Assembly: GCA_900660155.1 (NCBI GenBank)
Contig: CABFPE010000184.1
Coordinates: 938,179-1,002,178 of the forward strand
Length of the DNA stretch: 64,000 bases
Source: Hofstenia miamia
Lineage: Eukaryota > Xenacoelomorpha > Acoela > Hofsteniidae
Reading direction: 5' to 3'
Below are positions 23,901 through 35,337 of this stretch, in pieces. How positions within the stretch are numbered: the first letter of the stretch is position 1; each line of letters begins with the position of its first letter. The notes beneath the pieces are model-generated. The model worked only from the letters and a program-made list of their open reading frames with translations. It made no database searches and was not told where the DNA came from. The position numbers were made by a program, and so were the translations under genes.

Positions 23901-24704
23901 TTTAGTTTCTTGAATAAATTAATGCTCCGCAGAATTTGTAAAATTCTTTACCTACAATCAATCGGTTCCATGTAGGATTTTTATTTGCTCATGTCTGTTT
24001 TGTGAAGTAAATCACAAAAATTACATTATAGTATTCCAGGATTTGAATTCTATTTCGCATGTATCAAATTGAAACAATACATTTAAAACTTTAATGCTTC
24101 ACATAATTGATGAGTTACATTATCATTCTCAAAAATGGAATATACGTGATTTGGACTGAACATAAAATATAATATCTCTAATTTATTATTTTGAAGAATA
24201 ATTTCCTTACAATCATTAAATGTTTTTAAACGAATGTTTCTGACAAGCACATCATGTTTGTATCAAGACCTGGGCTCTAGCTTACAGTTGTAGGGCAAAA
24301 CAAAGTGTATAAGTAGTTAGCTTATTAGATTTTACAAAATTAATAGATAATGGAATATCAACCAAATTTAACTTGAAAATGTTGAGGTAATTAAGTATAA
24401 ATTCATTAAAAAGGAAATTAGTGGATCCTCTTACCCAAATGCTTCAATTTCTCAAAATCTAAATATTTCAATAATTGCATTCCAAATGTTTTGCAGTTAT
24501 TTATCATAAAATATTTTCATTTACTTGGTTCCCGCCATTTTTCAAGTTTTCACTACTGTTATTGTACCAGTCATCATTTGACATTAAAAATGCAAATTTT
24601 TTTGGGTCAAGATATTTTAGATAATGTATATTGCATAAACAAAATTTTTTTAGTAAAACGCTTCTGCATACTACGCAAAAAATGGCGCGATATATATACA
24701 TATA
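19399..24704. other. No recognisable gene; one microsatellite
   Basis: More than 5 kb of AT-rich DNA. The only clear structure is the (TA)n/(CATA)n tract near 20832-20921. Open frames at 20193-20414 (-), 21181-21438 (+), 22617-22835 (-) and 23635-23871 (+) resemble no known family and are no longer than chance allows. Confidence 0.5.
20832..20921. repeat. (TA)n / TACATA microsatellite
   Basis: Imperfect (TA)n with CATACATATACATATA and ATCTATATCTAC variants, then a purer (TA)n run ending near 20919. Confidence 0.95.
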
Positions 24705-25031
24705 TATATATATATATGTGCTTGTATATAATTTTATTTTGGCTTAATTCAAGTTTCTCTATACTATATTTTATGCATAAATATTAAATTTTTTCATTGT
24801 ATTACGTTGCAGTTGCAAACTTTTTCATGAAATTTAGTTTTAATTCTAGATACGTTGAATCAAATATCACAAAGATATAAACTTTTCAGCGTTTAGTTGC
24901 ACATAATTTCAATGAATTTATAGCAAATCTATCGCTTGGGCCATTAATATTTATTGACTGTAATTCAGCAAAATTAATAACTATCTGTTGCTTTATTAGA
25001 TAATTGCAATTTCATACTGTAATCATTTCGA
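24705..25031 (+). repeat. Local duplication copy 1 (357-bp offset)
   Basis: From the (TA)n tract onward this stretch matches 25033-25388. The left 150 bases carry scattered substitutions and an indel. The right 180 bases appear identical up to CATTTCGA. A single N at 25032 separates the copies, so a mis-joined pair of alleles is likely. Confidence 0.9.
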
Positions 25032-25032
25032 N

Positions 25033-25065
<33 letters not shown>

Positions 25066-25388
25066 TTGTATATAATTTTATTTTGGCGTAATTTCTACAT
25101 AGTATTCAACTTTCCCTATACTATATTTTTTGCATAAATATTAAATTTCTTCATTGTATTTCGTCGCAGTTGCAAACGTTTTGATAAAATTTAGTTTTAA
25201 TTCTAGATACGTTGAATCAAATATCACAAAGATATAAACTTTTCAGCGTTTAGTTGCACATAATTTCAATGAATTTATAGCAAATCTATCGCTTGGGCCA
25301 TTAATATTTATTGACTGTAATTCAGCAAAATTAATAACTATCTGTTGCTTTATTAGATAATTGCAATTTCATACTGTAATCATTTCGA
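25033..25388 (+). repeat. Local duplication copy 2 (357-bp offset)
   Basis: Second copy of 24705-25031, starting with (TA)n directly after the single N and continuing into unique sequence after CATTTCGA at 25388. Confidence 0.9.
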
Positions 25389-26638
25389 ATTAATTTAATT
25401 AAAAACCCAAGAAACATAATCTTATCATTTTGCATATATAATGATCATTTGGCAAAAACAGTTTAGTCAATAATCTTTTTGGCTAAATTAATAAGCCTCA
25501 GCTCTTTAAGTTAATAAATTCGTAGTAATTTTTTGTAATTAACAAATATATCATGATTTATATTAAACAAAGATGTTAAATAAGACCAATTATTAGAGAA
25601 ATGTATAAAATAAGGCAAGCGCAAGCGGCATAAAGGTTAAAAATTTCATGGCGCGATTCAACAGTATTTAGTCAGTGATATTGCTAAGACTGGATTTTCC
25701 TATATTTATTTCAACTTAGAAACAAAAGCAATTACATTTTGAAGTTTTAGAAAATATTGAAGTCGAACATAAGCTTCTTTGATTACGAAGCTTTATATTG
25801 TAACGGGCAATATAAGACTAGTATTCTAAATTTGATTAGAGATTATTTGATCATAGTAAATTTTGTTAAACTTTTCAAAAGATTTTGGACAGCACAATAA
25901 TTGTGCCTTTTATTGCATTAAGCCAGGATAGTGAATATTATATTTTATTATATTGATATAGCTTGACACACTGCGGCATATATTTCAGATAAGGATATGA
26001 TACGGAGGCCTTCTCTTACTCTCGTAAGGTGCAATCTTCTTATTGATAGCAGAATTTTGCAAATAATCTGTTGTTGTCTACAGCGGGATCTCCCAATCAC
26101 CAATTCAATGATGTATCTTGCTATTATAGCTAGAATGATCTAGGAGGACTTAAGCTTCTCCATTTTAACTCTTTTTTTCTGCTGAGTTAAGAAGCATATT
26201 TGCTAAAAGAACATAATTCAAAGTTCTTTCACCAATTTGAAATTCATATTTAATATATGGTATGAATTTCACCTCCTTCTCTTGTGAAATCAATAATGGG
26301 AAATTAAGATTGATGAACTAACTAATAAGGGGAGATCAATCAAGCGCATCAAAGGATTTCAGAAGAAAAAAAGGAATATATTCATAATCAATTTTCACAC
26401 ATCTTTTCATTGGCATTGGTAATCTTAAATTTGATTTTATTAATTGTGAATTTAAAAAGTAATTTAGGTCAGTTTCAATGCTTACATGTGTTTAATTTTC
26501 TGTATATATTTAGCATATGTGAATGAGGTTCTCAAAAATGTTGCAAAATTTGACATTTTGATGAACTGCTTATTATAAATATTGATCTATACAATTTGTA
26601 GCAAACTACCATAATGAAAAAATTCACAACAAACTCAC
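25389..26638. other. No recognised exon; expected intron of the 26.7-kb receptor exon
   Basis: This lies downstream, on the minus strand, of the receptor first exon at 26639-26750. If that exon is functional, this should be intron 1. I looked for a second Cys-loop exon (a strand followed by W-x-D-x-R-L) on the minus strand and did not find one. Confidence 0.4.
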
Positions 26639-26750
26639 TTGTTCCGAAATGCGGACGCACTTCTTTGTCATAATCATCAGGAAGCACAGGCTTATTCGCT
26701 TGGGATAGTCTATGGAGAATTGCTAATGATATTAAATAATGCCAGTTCAT
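26639..26750 (-). CDS. First coding exon of a Cys-loop ligand-gated channel, paralogue 1
   Basis: The exon starts at ATG 26750 and is 112 bases long. It encodes a hydrophobic signal-peptide-like start (MNWHYLISLAILHRLSQA) followed by NKPVLPDDYDKEVRPHFGT, the first extracellular block of GABA-A/glycine/glutamate-gated chloride channel subunits. The exon ends ..GGAACAA|GTGAGT, a good donor in phase 1. The exon at 28060-28171 has the same length, phase and block. The start is chosen because both paralogues align from this Met. Mature family members are pentameric plasma-membrane channels with four transmembrane helices, none of which is seen here. This is therefore a partial gene, an alternative first exon or an exon relic. 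The receptor subtype cannot be decided from this block. Confidence 0.75.
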
Positions 26751-26807
26751 TATAAATTGGCAAGGAAATAGCTGTCCAAGTTCATATTTATACGATACAT
26801 TTTACAT

Positions 26808-26827
26808 AACGCCATCTATTGAAAGCG
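26808..26827 (-). promoter_or_regulatory. Conserved upstream element (TAGATGGCG) of receptor exon 1
   Basis: ACGCCATCTATTGAAAGCG on the plus strand, read CGCTTTCAATAGATGGCGT toward the gene, ends 57 bases upstream of the ATG at 26750. The same 19-base string lies 55 bases upstream of the paralogous exon at 28171, although the sequence between has diverged. This suggests a constrained promoter or 5'-UTR site. Confidence 0.5.
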
Positions 26828-28059
26828 TTTTCTATAATTATACATTTTGTTGTTATAATTCCAGATTATATTAAAAGTAAGTGTCAAAGTGGTTGCTTGT
26901 AAGGAATTGCAAAAACCGTGGTTCCGCTTATGCTCATCCATTTAATACTCTTTCTGATGATATTTTATCTGACCAATAACGTCTTACGCTGATAAAAACT
27001 GGTTAATGTTACTGATGGGGTATAGGTTTTGGAAATACATCGTAAAAACGTTTTCAAAACAAATTTGAAACAAAGATACATTTGTTTATTTCTAGGAATG
27101 GGTTTAAATTTTAGCATATATTTCATGGGAACGAATGCAGACACCTTCTAAATTACTAAAATTACACATTTGAGTGCAAATTGTATGCCTGAACTTCCCT
27201 TTGCTTCCAGTTCACGTTAAAATTAAAATATAGCTACAATAAATGTCTGCATATTGCAATATAACAATTGTGAATACCAGATATATGATTTGAGTATTTC
27301 CTATGATTTAATTGTATATTCAATGAAATTAACTGGGGAAATTACAATTTTGTTTTAGCCTATTTTAGATAAAAAAAGTTAGAAAATCCGAAATAATGAA
27401 TGTGTTTATATGAAAATTGTCAAATTATATCTATAATTTTAATTTTATTTATTGGGCTGTTAGCATTTAATGATAATAATTTAGCAAATTATCTTGTTAA
27501 ACACTAGCAATTTGTCCGCATTTATGTAATATAAAGTTTTACATATGTTGCATTGTCTATGTAATGAACTTATTAATATTTTGTAAAACAACTTATTTAT
27601 ATGCCTTTGGGCAATTTGGGTCATTGAAATTATGTGGTCGTTGTATAATTTGCTGCAGTATAGTGAAATAACTTAAAATATTAAAAAATACTCAAACATT
27701 AGCTTTTACTTAGACTAAAATATGAAAATGGGTTTGTGACAGTCTTAGCTATTATGTTCTTTCCATCTTCTAATAAAACTACCAAAATTTTGACTATATG
27801 CTTACCAGAAAATTGTGTATAATTCAAAAGAATTTGAAATAAGTGATTTTGAAAATTCGAAAATTGAATTGTCAATAATAAAATGAAGTAAAAATGTAAT
27901 GTAGACAAAGCTATTACCTGCATTAACAATATAGGAATTTCAAAAATTATGACTAAAATTCAATATTTCTTATAGCTCGATGGTACTGTTTATACCGCAG
28001 CAGCTTGCATTTAAATAGCATAACCATGATAAAACGAACACTTTCAAACTTGTACTTAC
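26828..28059. other. No recognised exon between the paired receptor exons
   Basis: If the exon at 28060-28171 belonged to a complete separate gene, all its other exons would have to lie here or the transcript would run through the second first exon. I see no Cys-loop strands, TM helices or W-x-D-x-R-L motif on the minus strand. The frame 27699-27929 (-) shows no family resemblance. Confidence 0.45.
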
Positions 28060-28171
28060 TTGTTCCAAAGTGGGGCCGCACTTCTTTATCGTAATCATCA
28101 GGAAGCATGGGTTTATTTGCAAGAATTGATCTATGGAGAAATGTTAATGAAATTAAGTAATAACAGTTCAT
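28060..28171 (-). CDS. First coding exon of a Cys-loop ligand-gated channel, paralogue 2
   Basis: The 112-base exon encodes MNCYYLISLTFLHRSILA then NKPMLPDDYDKEVRPHFGT, ending ..GGAACAA|GTAAGT (phase 1). The open frame extends upstream to a Met at 28210. I chose the Met at 28171 because it aligns with paralogue 1 and leaves an N-terminal hydrophobic signal peptide at the very start. The mature block is identical to paralogue 1 except M for V. The signal peptide has diverged but keeps its hydrophobic pattern, as expected under selection for secretion. The two exons are 1.42 kb apart in the same orientation. That fits tandem duplication of a gene start or alternative first exons of one receptor gene. 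Confidence 0.75.
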
Positions 28172-28226
28172 AATATTGCGAAGGAATGACGGATCCAACA
28201 TTAGATTCATCTAACAAAATTTCGGC

Positions 28227-28246
28227 GACGCCATCTATTGAAAGCG
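28227..28246 (-). promoter_or_regulatory. Conserved upstream element (TAGATGGCG) of receptor exon 2
   Basis: Carries the same 19-base string as 26808-26827 at nearly the same distance (55 against 57 bases) from the start codon. See that entry. Confidence 0.5.
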
Positions 28247-28589
28247 CATCAACTTTTATGCATCTAGAAATATTGTCTGATGCTAAATGTTTTAGCTACT
28301 AATAGCAACAATTTCATTACGCATTTTATAAACTCGTTATTATTTCAAGATTAAAAGTCATTTATATTTTGTTTGAAAAGTAGTTAGACATTGGTTTCAA
28401 AAGCGGATGTGTGCAATCACTTGGTTGGCAAGTTCATTTAAAGAGTCTCACGAAACGGCTCTTGATTATGTCCACGATTGACTTTTTAAAATTCAAAATA
28501 TCTTGGGTTTGAAATAAGCTCAAAATACTGTGCAAGAAAAGAAGTTATCCAGGAATAAGTACGTTTTGAACTTTTTCAGCAAGCATGGT

Positions 28590-30142
28590 TGGCATTTTTA
28601 GTTACAATCATCATCAAGGTTCTTGAAACAATGATTAAGAGAGTTGTTGATCACAGGAAAGGATTCCATAAAAATGTTGAACTTATATTTTTCTATTCTT
28701 CTACTGAATGCATTGTAGTTAATACGTATGGAATTTTTGCAGATGATGCATTAGAATGAATGCCACATCGTTTGTGGGAAAAGCTATCTGAATTTGGATT
28801 CGATAAGAAATTTATGCAACTGATCAAATCTTATTTAACAAATCGTTCCCAACTCACAAATGTTTTCGGAAGTATTAGGCATCCTTTAAAAATAAATAAT
28901 GGAGTACCTCAAGGAATGTTCTTGAGCCACTTTTATTTGTTCTATTCATTAATGCCTTTTGTTCTAGAACAAATTCAAATATTTGGCCTTTTACTGATGA
29001 TAGCAAAGTTTTAGTTGAATCTCCTACTGAATTCCTTATTAAAAATACAATTGATTTAGTTATGAAATGGAGTCAGAAAAACGAAATGAAATTTAGCATA
29101 TCTAAATATAATGTTATATGTTTTTACAAACCTAAGTGCAAATATGTATATAAACTGTAAAGCATGTGGCACATAATATTCAATTAGTTGAATCAGTCAA
29201 TAAATTTGTTAGTTTAAAAAACATTTCATGAAGACAAAAACGGAATATTTTTAAAAATAATTTGTGTGAATTGGTTACATTTCATAGCAACTATTGGAAT
29301 CATATTGCTTAATTGACAAAATACATGTCAATTAATTCCAATATCAACATTTATGATCGTCTCAGCATTGCAAAAAAGCAACTTTGTATATTTTTTGAAA
29401 AATATGTTTTTAATCAATTTGAATTGAGCAATACCTGCTCATGGTTTCTAATCTTGCAATTGCAGCAATAGCAGACAATTTATCAATTGCAATTCCATTT
29501 ATCAAAGAATTATTTCCAATTGATATGACAACAAAGTATGTAAGAAGTAAGCTATATGGAATGATAAATTATGGTTGTCTACTAGGAATAGGGCAGTATA
29601 AATCAGTTTGGGAGGGAATTGACAAGGTCTGTAACAGGTCTATTTAAATTATAAGCGACTGCCCAGGTTCTCACATATTTCAAAATTCTACAAAAAAGTA
29701 ATATAATGAAATCCTACAACTTGGTAAAGTACTTAGCCTGCTTAAAGTTTTTCAAAATTATAACTAATCAAGACAAATCTTTCCAGAAGGAGGTCATTAA
29801 TAAGCATGTGAAGATCAATATTAGAACACAGCACTACATTAAGAGATACTACTATACAAATAGTTACGCAATTAATAGTTTTTTGTAAGGGTAACTGATC
29901 TGTACAATGAACTACCTCGTGAAATTAGATTTTGTGAGAGTACGCCTAAGCCATTGCTTAAACAATATTATATTAATATCTCTAAAGTTGAAAAAGCGTG
30001 CTCTGAAAATTTTAGAGTGCCTTAGTCTGAGGGAGGCAATATTTTAATATTATTTATGGTGCAAAACTTTATTTATTCTTTTAGTTTATAGACATTTTAT
30101 TAACATTGATTAATAAATTGTTTGAGTAGTAGTAGTAGTAGT
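28590..30142 (+). mobile_element. LINE copy A of the (TAG)n-tail family, 5'-truncated
   Basis: CR1/L2/Jockey-group RT remnants: KVLETMIKR near 28625, MPHRLWEKLSEFGFDKKFMQ (28760 on), SYLTNRSQL, GVPQG at 28901-28915, a shifted-frame FTDDSK at 28989-29006 in the catalytic Y/F-A-D-D position (A is T), then RT connection and C-terminal pieces (KLYGMINYGCLL near 29555, YTNSYAINSF near 29850, VTDLYNELPREIRF near 29890-29930). The coding tail stops at about 30023. It is followed by a short 3' UTR with TTAATAAATTG and a (TAG)n tail at 30125-30142. The 5' half of the element is missing. Several frameshifts and stops make it dead. Confidence 0.78.
30125..30142 (+). repeat. (TAG)n tail of LINE copy A
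   Basis: Six GAGTAG/TAG units directly after the 3' UTR. The next LINE copy starts immediately after this tail. Confidence 0.85.
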
Positions 30143-30548
30143 GACTTCAACATTAACCTCTGTGATACCAAACAATCTCACCTTGTGAAAAACTTCTTGA
30201 ATGAGTTTGGATTACATAATAGTAATAGCATCACGCCAACTCGTTGTACCCACTCAAGCCGCACTTTGATTGACTACATAATTAGATATAGATATACGTG
30301 TCATTGTTTTACATGCAATTTTGTGACCACAACTTATTACTTGTTATTGATAATTAAATGCATGTAAATTGCTGCAAACGAATTGAAATTATTAAACGGT
30401 CTTTAAATTTGTTTAACTCGGAGGAATTTATTCGCGATTTGTACTCAATCAACTGGAATTTAATTTATCAAATAGCCAATATCGATGATGTTCTCAACAC
30501 TTATTTGTCAACCATTGAGCATATAGTTGATAAACATGCACCATTACN

Positions 30549-30815
30549 CTCTGAAAATTTTAGAGTGCCTTAGTCTGAGGGAGGCAATATTTTAATATTA
30601 TTTATGGTGCAAAACTTTATTTATTCTTTTAGTTTATAGACATTTTATTAACATTGATTAATAAATTGTTTGAGTAGTAGTAGTAGTAGTGACTTCAACA
30701 TTAACCTCTGTGATACCAAACAATCTCACCTTGTGAAAAACTTCTTGAATGAGTTTGGATTACATAATAGTAATAGCATCACGCCAACTCGTTGTACCCA
30801 CTCAAGCCGCACTTT
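30549..30815 (+). repeat. Probable assembly-inserted copy of 30001-30267
   Basis: These 267 bases repeat 30001-30267 (offset 548) and are bounded by single Ns at 30548 and 30816. The sequence just before the first N and just after the second share a 27-base overlap ending ..GCACCATTAC. Removing the block restores a continuous LINE linker. This is strong internal evidence that it is a scaffolding artefact rather than biology. Confidence 0.9.
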
Positions 30816-31149
30816 NATATAGTTGATAAACATGCACCATTACGTAAGTTCAAGATATTTCCCAAACAATTCAATTCAAATTTTGACGCAAAATTAACAT
30901 CTGAAAAGTCAAAACTTCTAGTACTTTTCAACAACTGGAAAAATTCAAGGGACTATGCCTTGTATAGGGCTAAGAACAGATCCATTAAGTTACTTGAAAA
31001 GGCTAATTTTGAAAAAAAATTGTTTGCTACATTTTGAAAAACTCACTGCAAGTAAAGATCAATGGGATTACTTAAGCACAATTTCGAACAAAACATCCAA
31101 GAGGCGACAAAGCATTTCATTTATAAAATCAGGTAATAAAATTGTAAGG

Positions 31150-33591
31150 AATCAACTGGAATTTAATTTATCAAATAGCCAATATCGATGATGTTCTCAA
31201 CACTTATTTGTCAACCATTGAGCATATAGTTGATAAACATGCACCATTACGTAAGTTCAAGATATTTCCCAAACAATTCAATTCAAATTTTGACGCAAAA
31301 TTAACATCTGAAAAGTCAAAACTTCTAGTACTTTTCAACAACTGGAAAAATTCAAGGGACTATGCCTTGTATAGGGCTAAGAACAGATCCATTAAGTTAC
31401 TTGAAAAGGCTAATTTTGAAAAAAAATTGTTTGCTACATTTTGAAAAACTCACTGCAAGTAAAGATCAATGGGATTACTTAAGCACAATTTCGAACAAAA
31501 CATCCAAGAGGCGACAAAGCATTTCATTTATAAAATAAGGTAATAAAATTGTAAGGAATCAACTGGAATTTAATTTATCAAATAGCCAATATCGATGATG
31601 TTCTCAACACTTATTTGTCAACCATTGAGCATATAGTTGATAAACATGCACCATTACGTAAGTTCAAGATATTTCCCAAACAATTCAATTCAAATTTTGA
31701 CGCAAAATTAACATCTGAAAAGTCAAAACTTCTAGTACTTTTCAACAACTGGAAAAATTCAAGGGACTATGCCTTGTATAGGGCTAAGAACAGATCCATT
31801 AAGTTACTTGAAAAGGCTAATTTTGAAAAAAAATTGTTTGCTACATTTTGAAAAACTCACTGCAAGTAAAGATCAATGGGATTACTTAAGCACAATTTCG
31901 AACAAAACATCCAAGAGGCGACAAAGCATTTCATTTATAAAATAAGGTAATAAAATTGTAAGGAATCAACTGGAATTTAATTTATCAAATAGCCAATATC
32001 GATGATGTTCTCAACACTTATTTGTCAACCATTGAGCATATAGTTGATAAACATGCACCATTACGTAAGTTCAAGATATTTCCCAAACAATTCAATTCAA
32101 ATTTTGACGCAAAATTAACATCTGAAAAGTCAAAACTTCTAGTACTTTTCAACAACTGGAAAAATTCAAGGGACTATGCCTTGTATAGGGCTAAGAACAG
32201 ATCCATTAAGTTACTTGAAAAGGCTAATTTTGAAAAAAAATTGTTTGCTACATTTTGAAAAACTCACTGCAAGTAAAGATCAATGGGATTACTTAAGCAC
32301 AATTTCGAACAAAACATCCAAGAGGCGACAAAGCATTTCATTTATAAAATAAGGTAATAAAATTGTAAGGAATCAACTGGAATTTAATTTATCAAATAGC
32401 CAATATCGATGATGTTCTCAACACTTATTTGTCAACCATTGAGCATATAGTTGATAAACATGCACCATTACGTAAGTTCAAGATATTTCCCAAACAATTC
32501 AATTCAAATTTTGACGCAAAATTAACATCTGAAAAGTCAAAACTTCTAGTACTTTTCAACAACTGGAAAAATTCAAGGGACTATGCCTTGTATAGGGCTA
32601 AGAACAGATCCATTAAGTTACTTGAAAAGGCTAATTTTGAAAAAAAATTGTTTGCTACATTTTGAAAAACTCACTGCAAGTAAAGATCAATGGGATTACT
32701 TAAGCACAATTTCGAACAAAACATCCAAGAGGCGACAAAGCATTTCATTTATAAAATAAGGTAATAAAATTGTAAGGAATCAACTGGAATTTAATTTATC
32801 AAATAGCCAATATCGATGATGTTCTCAACACTTATTTGTCAACCATTGAGCATATAGTTGATAAACATGCACCATTACGTAAGTTCAAGATATTTCCCAA
32901 ACAATTCAATTCAAATTTTGACGCAAAATTAACATCTGAAAAGTCAAAACTTCTAGTACTTTTCAACAACTGGAAAAATTCAAGGGACTATGCCTTGTAT
33001 AGGGCTAAGAACAGATCCATTAAGTTACTTGAAAAGGCTAATTTTGAAAAAAAATTGTTTGCTACATTTTGAAAAACTCACTGCAAGTAAAGATCAATGG
33101 GATTACTTAAGCACAATTTCGAACAAAACATCCAAGAGGCGACAAAGCATTTCATTTATAAAATAAGGTAATAAAATTGTAAGGAATCAACTGGAATTTA
33201 ATTTATCAAATAGCCAATATCGATGATGTTCTCAACACTTATTTGTCAACCATTGAGCATATAGTTGATAAACATGCACCATTACGTAAGTTCAAGATAT
33301 TTCCCAAACAATTCAATTCAAATTTTGACGCAAAATTAACATCTGAAAAGTCAAAACTTCTAGTACTTTTCAACAACTGGAAAAATTCAAGGGACTATGC
33401 CTTGTATAGGGCTAAGAACAGATCCATTAAGTTACTTGAAAAGGCTAATTTTGAAAAAAAATTGTTTGCTACATTTTGAAAAACTCACTGCAAGTAAAGA
33501 TCAATGGGATTACTTAAGCACAATTTCGAACAAAACATCCAAGAGGCGACAAAGCATTTCATTTATAAAATCAGGTAATAAAATTGTAAGG
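31150..33591 (+). repeat. 407-bp tandem repeat array, six full units (plus the founding unit)
   Basis: Units start at 31150, 31557, 31964, 32371, 32778 and 33185, each 407 bases, all nearly identical. The founding unit lies at 30447-31149 with an assembly insertion inside it. Each unit covers the LINE linker from NLIYQIANIDDV through KSGNKIVRN. The founding unit starts at AATCAACTGGAA (about 30447). The array ends at a second natural AATCAACTGGAA (33592-33603), so the duplication arose between two 12-base direct repeats within the LINE. The five inner units carry TAA where the first and last carry TCA (Ser of IKSGNK). As 407 is not a multiple of three, the array cannot be one protein, and the recurring 78-codon frames are not genes. 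Confidence 0.93.
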
Positions 33592-34342
33592 AATCAACTG
33601 GAAATAGCCAATTGCTTGAACGATTTCTTTATCAACATTGGTAGGTTTAGAGGAAGAGCTACGGATTATTATGGTACAATTAAACCAAAACAGGCAACTT
33701 TCAGTTTTCATTTTGTTAGTGAAGAAGAAGTCCTTAAGAATGTTCTAGCAATGAGCAACTTTAAATCGAAGGGTCAATGTAACATACCAAATTTTCTATT
33801 AAAGTTGACATTCACCAACACTATCCAAATTTTAACATACATACTAAATGTCTGCAGTCGCCATTCTTATTACCCTAAACTTTTGAAATTTGCCATTGTA
33901 ACGCTAATTTATAAAAAGAATGACCCAAGCAATCCCGGCAACTACCGACCTATATCGGTGACCCACATGATGTAAAAGATTTTTGAAACAAGTTTAAACT
34001 CGCAACTGCAAACCTATCAATGGCAATAATTTGATTGTTCCCCATCAATTTGGCTTCAGAAAAAGTAGGTCACCAGTATGCCTTATTATATGACATTGAA
34101 CAATGACGGGATAGTCTAAATAAGTCTAAGTATGTAGCTGCTGCATTTATTGATCTCTCAAAGGCTTTTGATAGCATGTGCCATGCAATCTTGCTACAAA
34201 AACTGGCAAAATATGGACTTTGCCCTGAAGCAATACTTCTAATTGAAAGTTTTTTACGTGACCGACACCAGGCTGTAAAAGTTGGCAATTACCAATCCTG
34301 TTACATGAATAGTAAACGAGGAGTTCCTCAGGGATCAATAAT
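33592..34342 (+). pseudogene. LINE reverse transcriptase N-terminal half (copy B)
   Basis: Immediately after the array the frame runs on as IANCLNDFFINIGRF, the classic start of the LINE RT region. It continues through FKSKGQCNIPNFLLK (usually S-x-G-x-D-x-I/V-P), KFAIVTLIYKKNDPSNPGNY and RPIS, then a stop at 33973. A frameshifted continuation gives DLSKAFDSMCHAILLQKLAK, ESFLRDRHQAVKV and RGVPQGSI before the N gap. The catalytic YADD box would fall in the gap. The coding potential is broken by at least two frameshifts or stops. Confidence 0.8.
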
Positions 34343-35337
34343 NNNNNNNNNNNNNNNNNNNNNNNNNNNNNNNNNNNNNNNNNNNNNNNNNNNNNNNNNN
34401 NNNNNNNNNNNNNNNNNNNNNNNNNNNNNNNNNNNNNNNNNNNNNNNNNNNNNNNNNNNNNNNNNNNNNNNNNNNNNNNNNNNNNNNNNNNNNNNNNNNN
34501 NNNNNNNNNNNNNNNNNNNNNNNNNNNNNNNNNNNNNNNNNNNNNNNNNNNNNNNNNNNNNNNNNNNNNNNNNNNNNNNNNNNNNNNNNNNNNNNNNNNN
34601 NNNNNNNNNNNNNNNNNNNNNNNNNNNNNNNNNNNNNNNNNNNNNNNNNNNNNNNNNNNNNNNNNNNNNNNNNNNNNNNNNNNNNNNNNNNNNNNNNNNN
34701 NNNNNNNNNNNNNNNNNNNNNNNNNNNNNNNNNNNNNNNNNNNNNNNNNNNNNNNNNNNNNNNNNNNNNNNNNNNNNNNNNNNNNNNNNNNNNNNNNNNN
34801 NNNNNNNNNNNNNNNNNNNNNNNNNNNNNNNNNNNNNNNNNNNNNNNNNNNNNNNNNNNNNNNNNNNNNNNNNNNNNNNNNNNNNNNNNNNNNNNNNNNN
34901 NNNNNNNNNNNNNNNNNNNNNNNNNNNNNNNNNNNNNNNNNNNNNNNNNNNNNNNNNNNNNNNNNNNNNNNNNNNNNNNNNNNNNNNNNNNNNNNNNNNN
35001 NNNNNNNNNNNNNNNNNNNNNNNNNNNNNNNNNNNNNNNNNNNNNNNNNNNNNNNNNNNNNNNNNNNNNNNNNNNNNNNNNNNNNNNNNNNNNNNNNNNN
35101 NNNNNNNNNNNNNNNNNNNNNNNNNNNNNNNNNNNNNNNNNNNNNNNNNNNNNNNNNNNNNNNNNNNNNNNNNNNNNNNNNNNNNNNNNNNNNNNNNNNN
35201 NNNNNNNNNNNNNNNNNNNNNNNNNNNNNNNNNNNNNNNNNNNNNNNNNNNNNNNNNNNNNNNNNNNNNNNNNNNNNNNNNNNNNNNNNNNNNNNNNNNN
35301 NNNNNNNNNNNNNNNNNNNNNNNNNNNNNNNNNNNNN
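34343..35337. other. Assembly gap (995 Ns)
   Basis: Unresolved bases inside LINE copy B. They probably hide the rest of the RT domain. Open frames spanning it are meaningless. Confidence 1.

Noticed and set aside
31208-33479. Six identical 78-codon frames (MSTIEHIVDKHAPL...) as a tandem gene family
   Set aside because: They are the LINE linker inside the 407-bp repeat. The unit is not a multiple of three, and each frame ends at a frameshift in a run of A.
31150-33591. CRISPR-like or satellite centromere array
   Set aside because: Units have no spacer-repeat alternation and are plain LINE sequence; seven units are too few to call a centromeric satellite.
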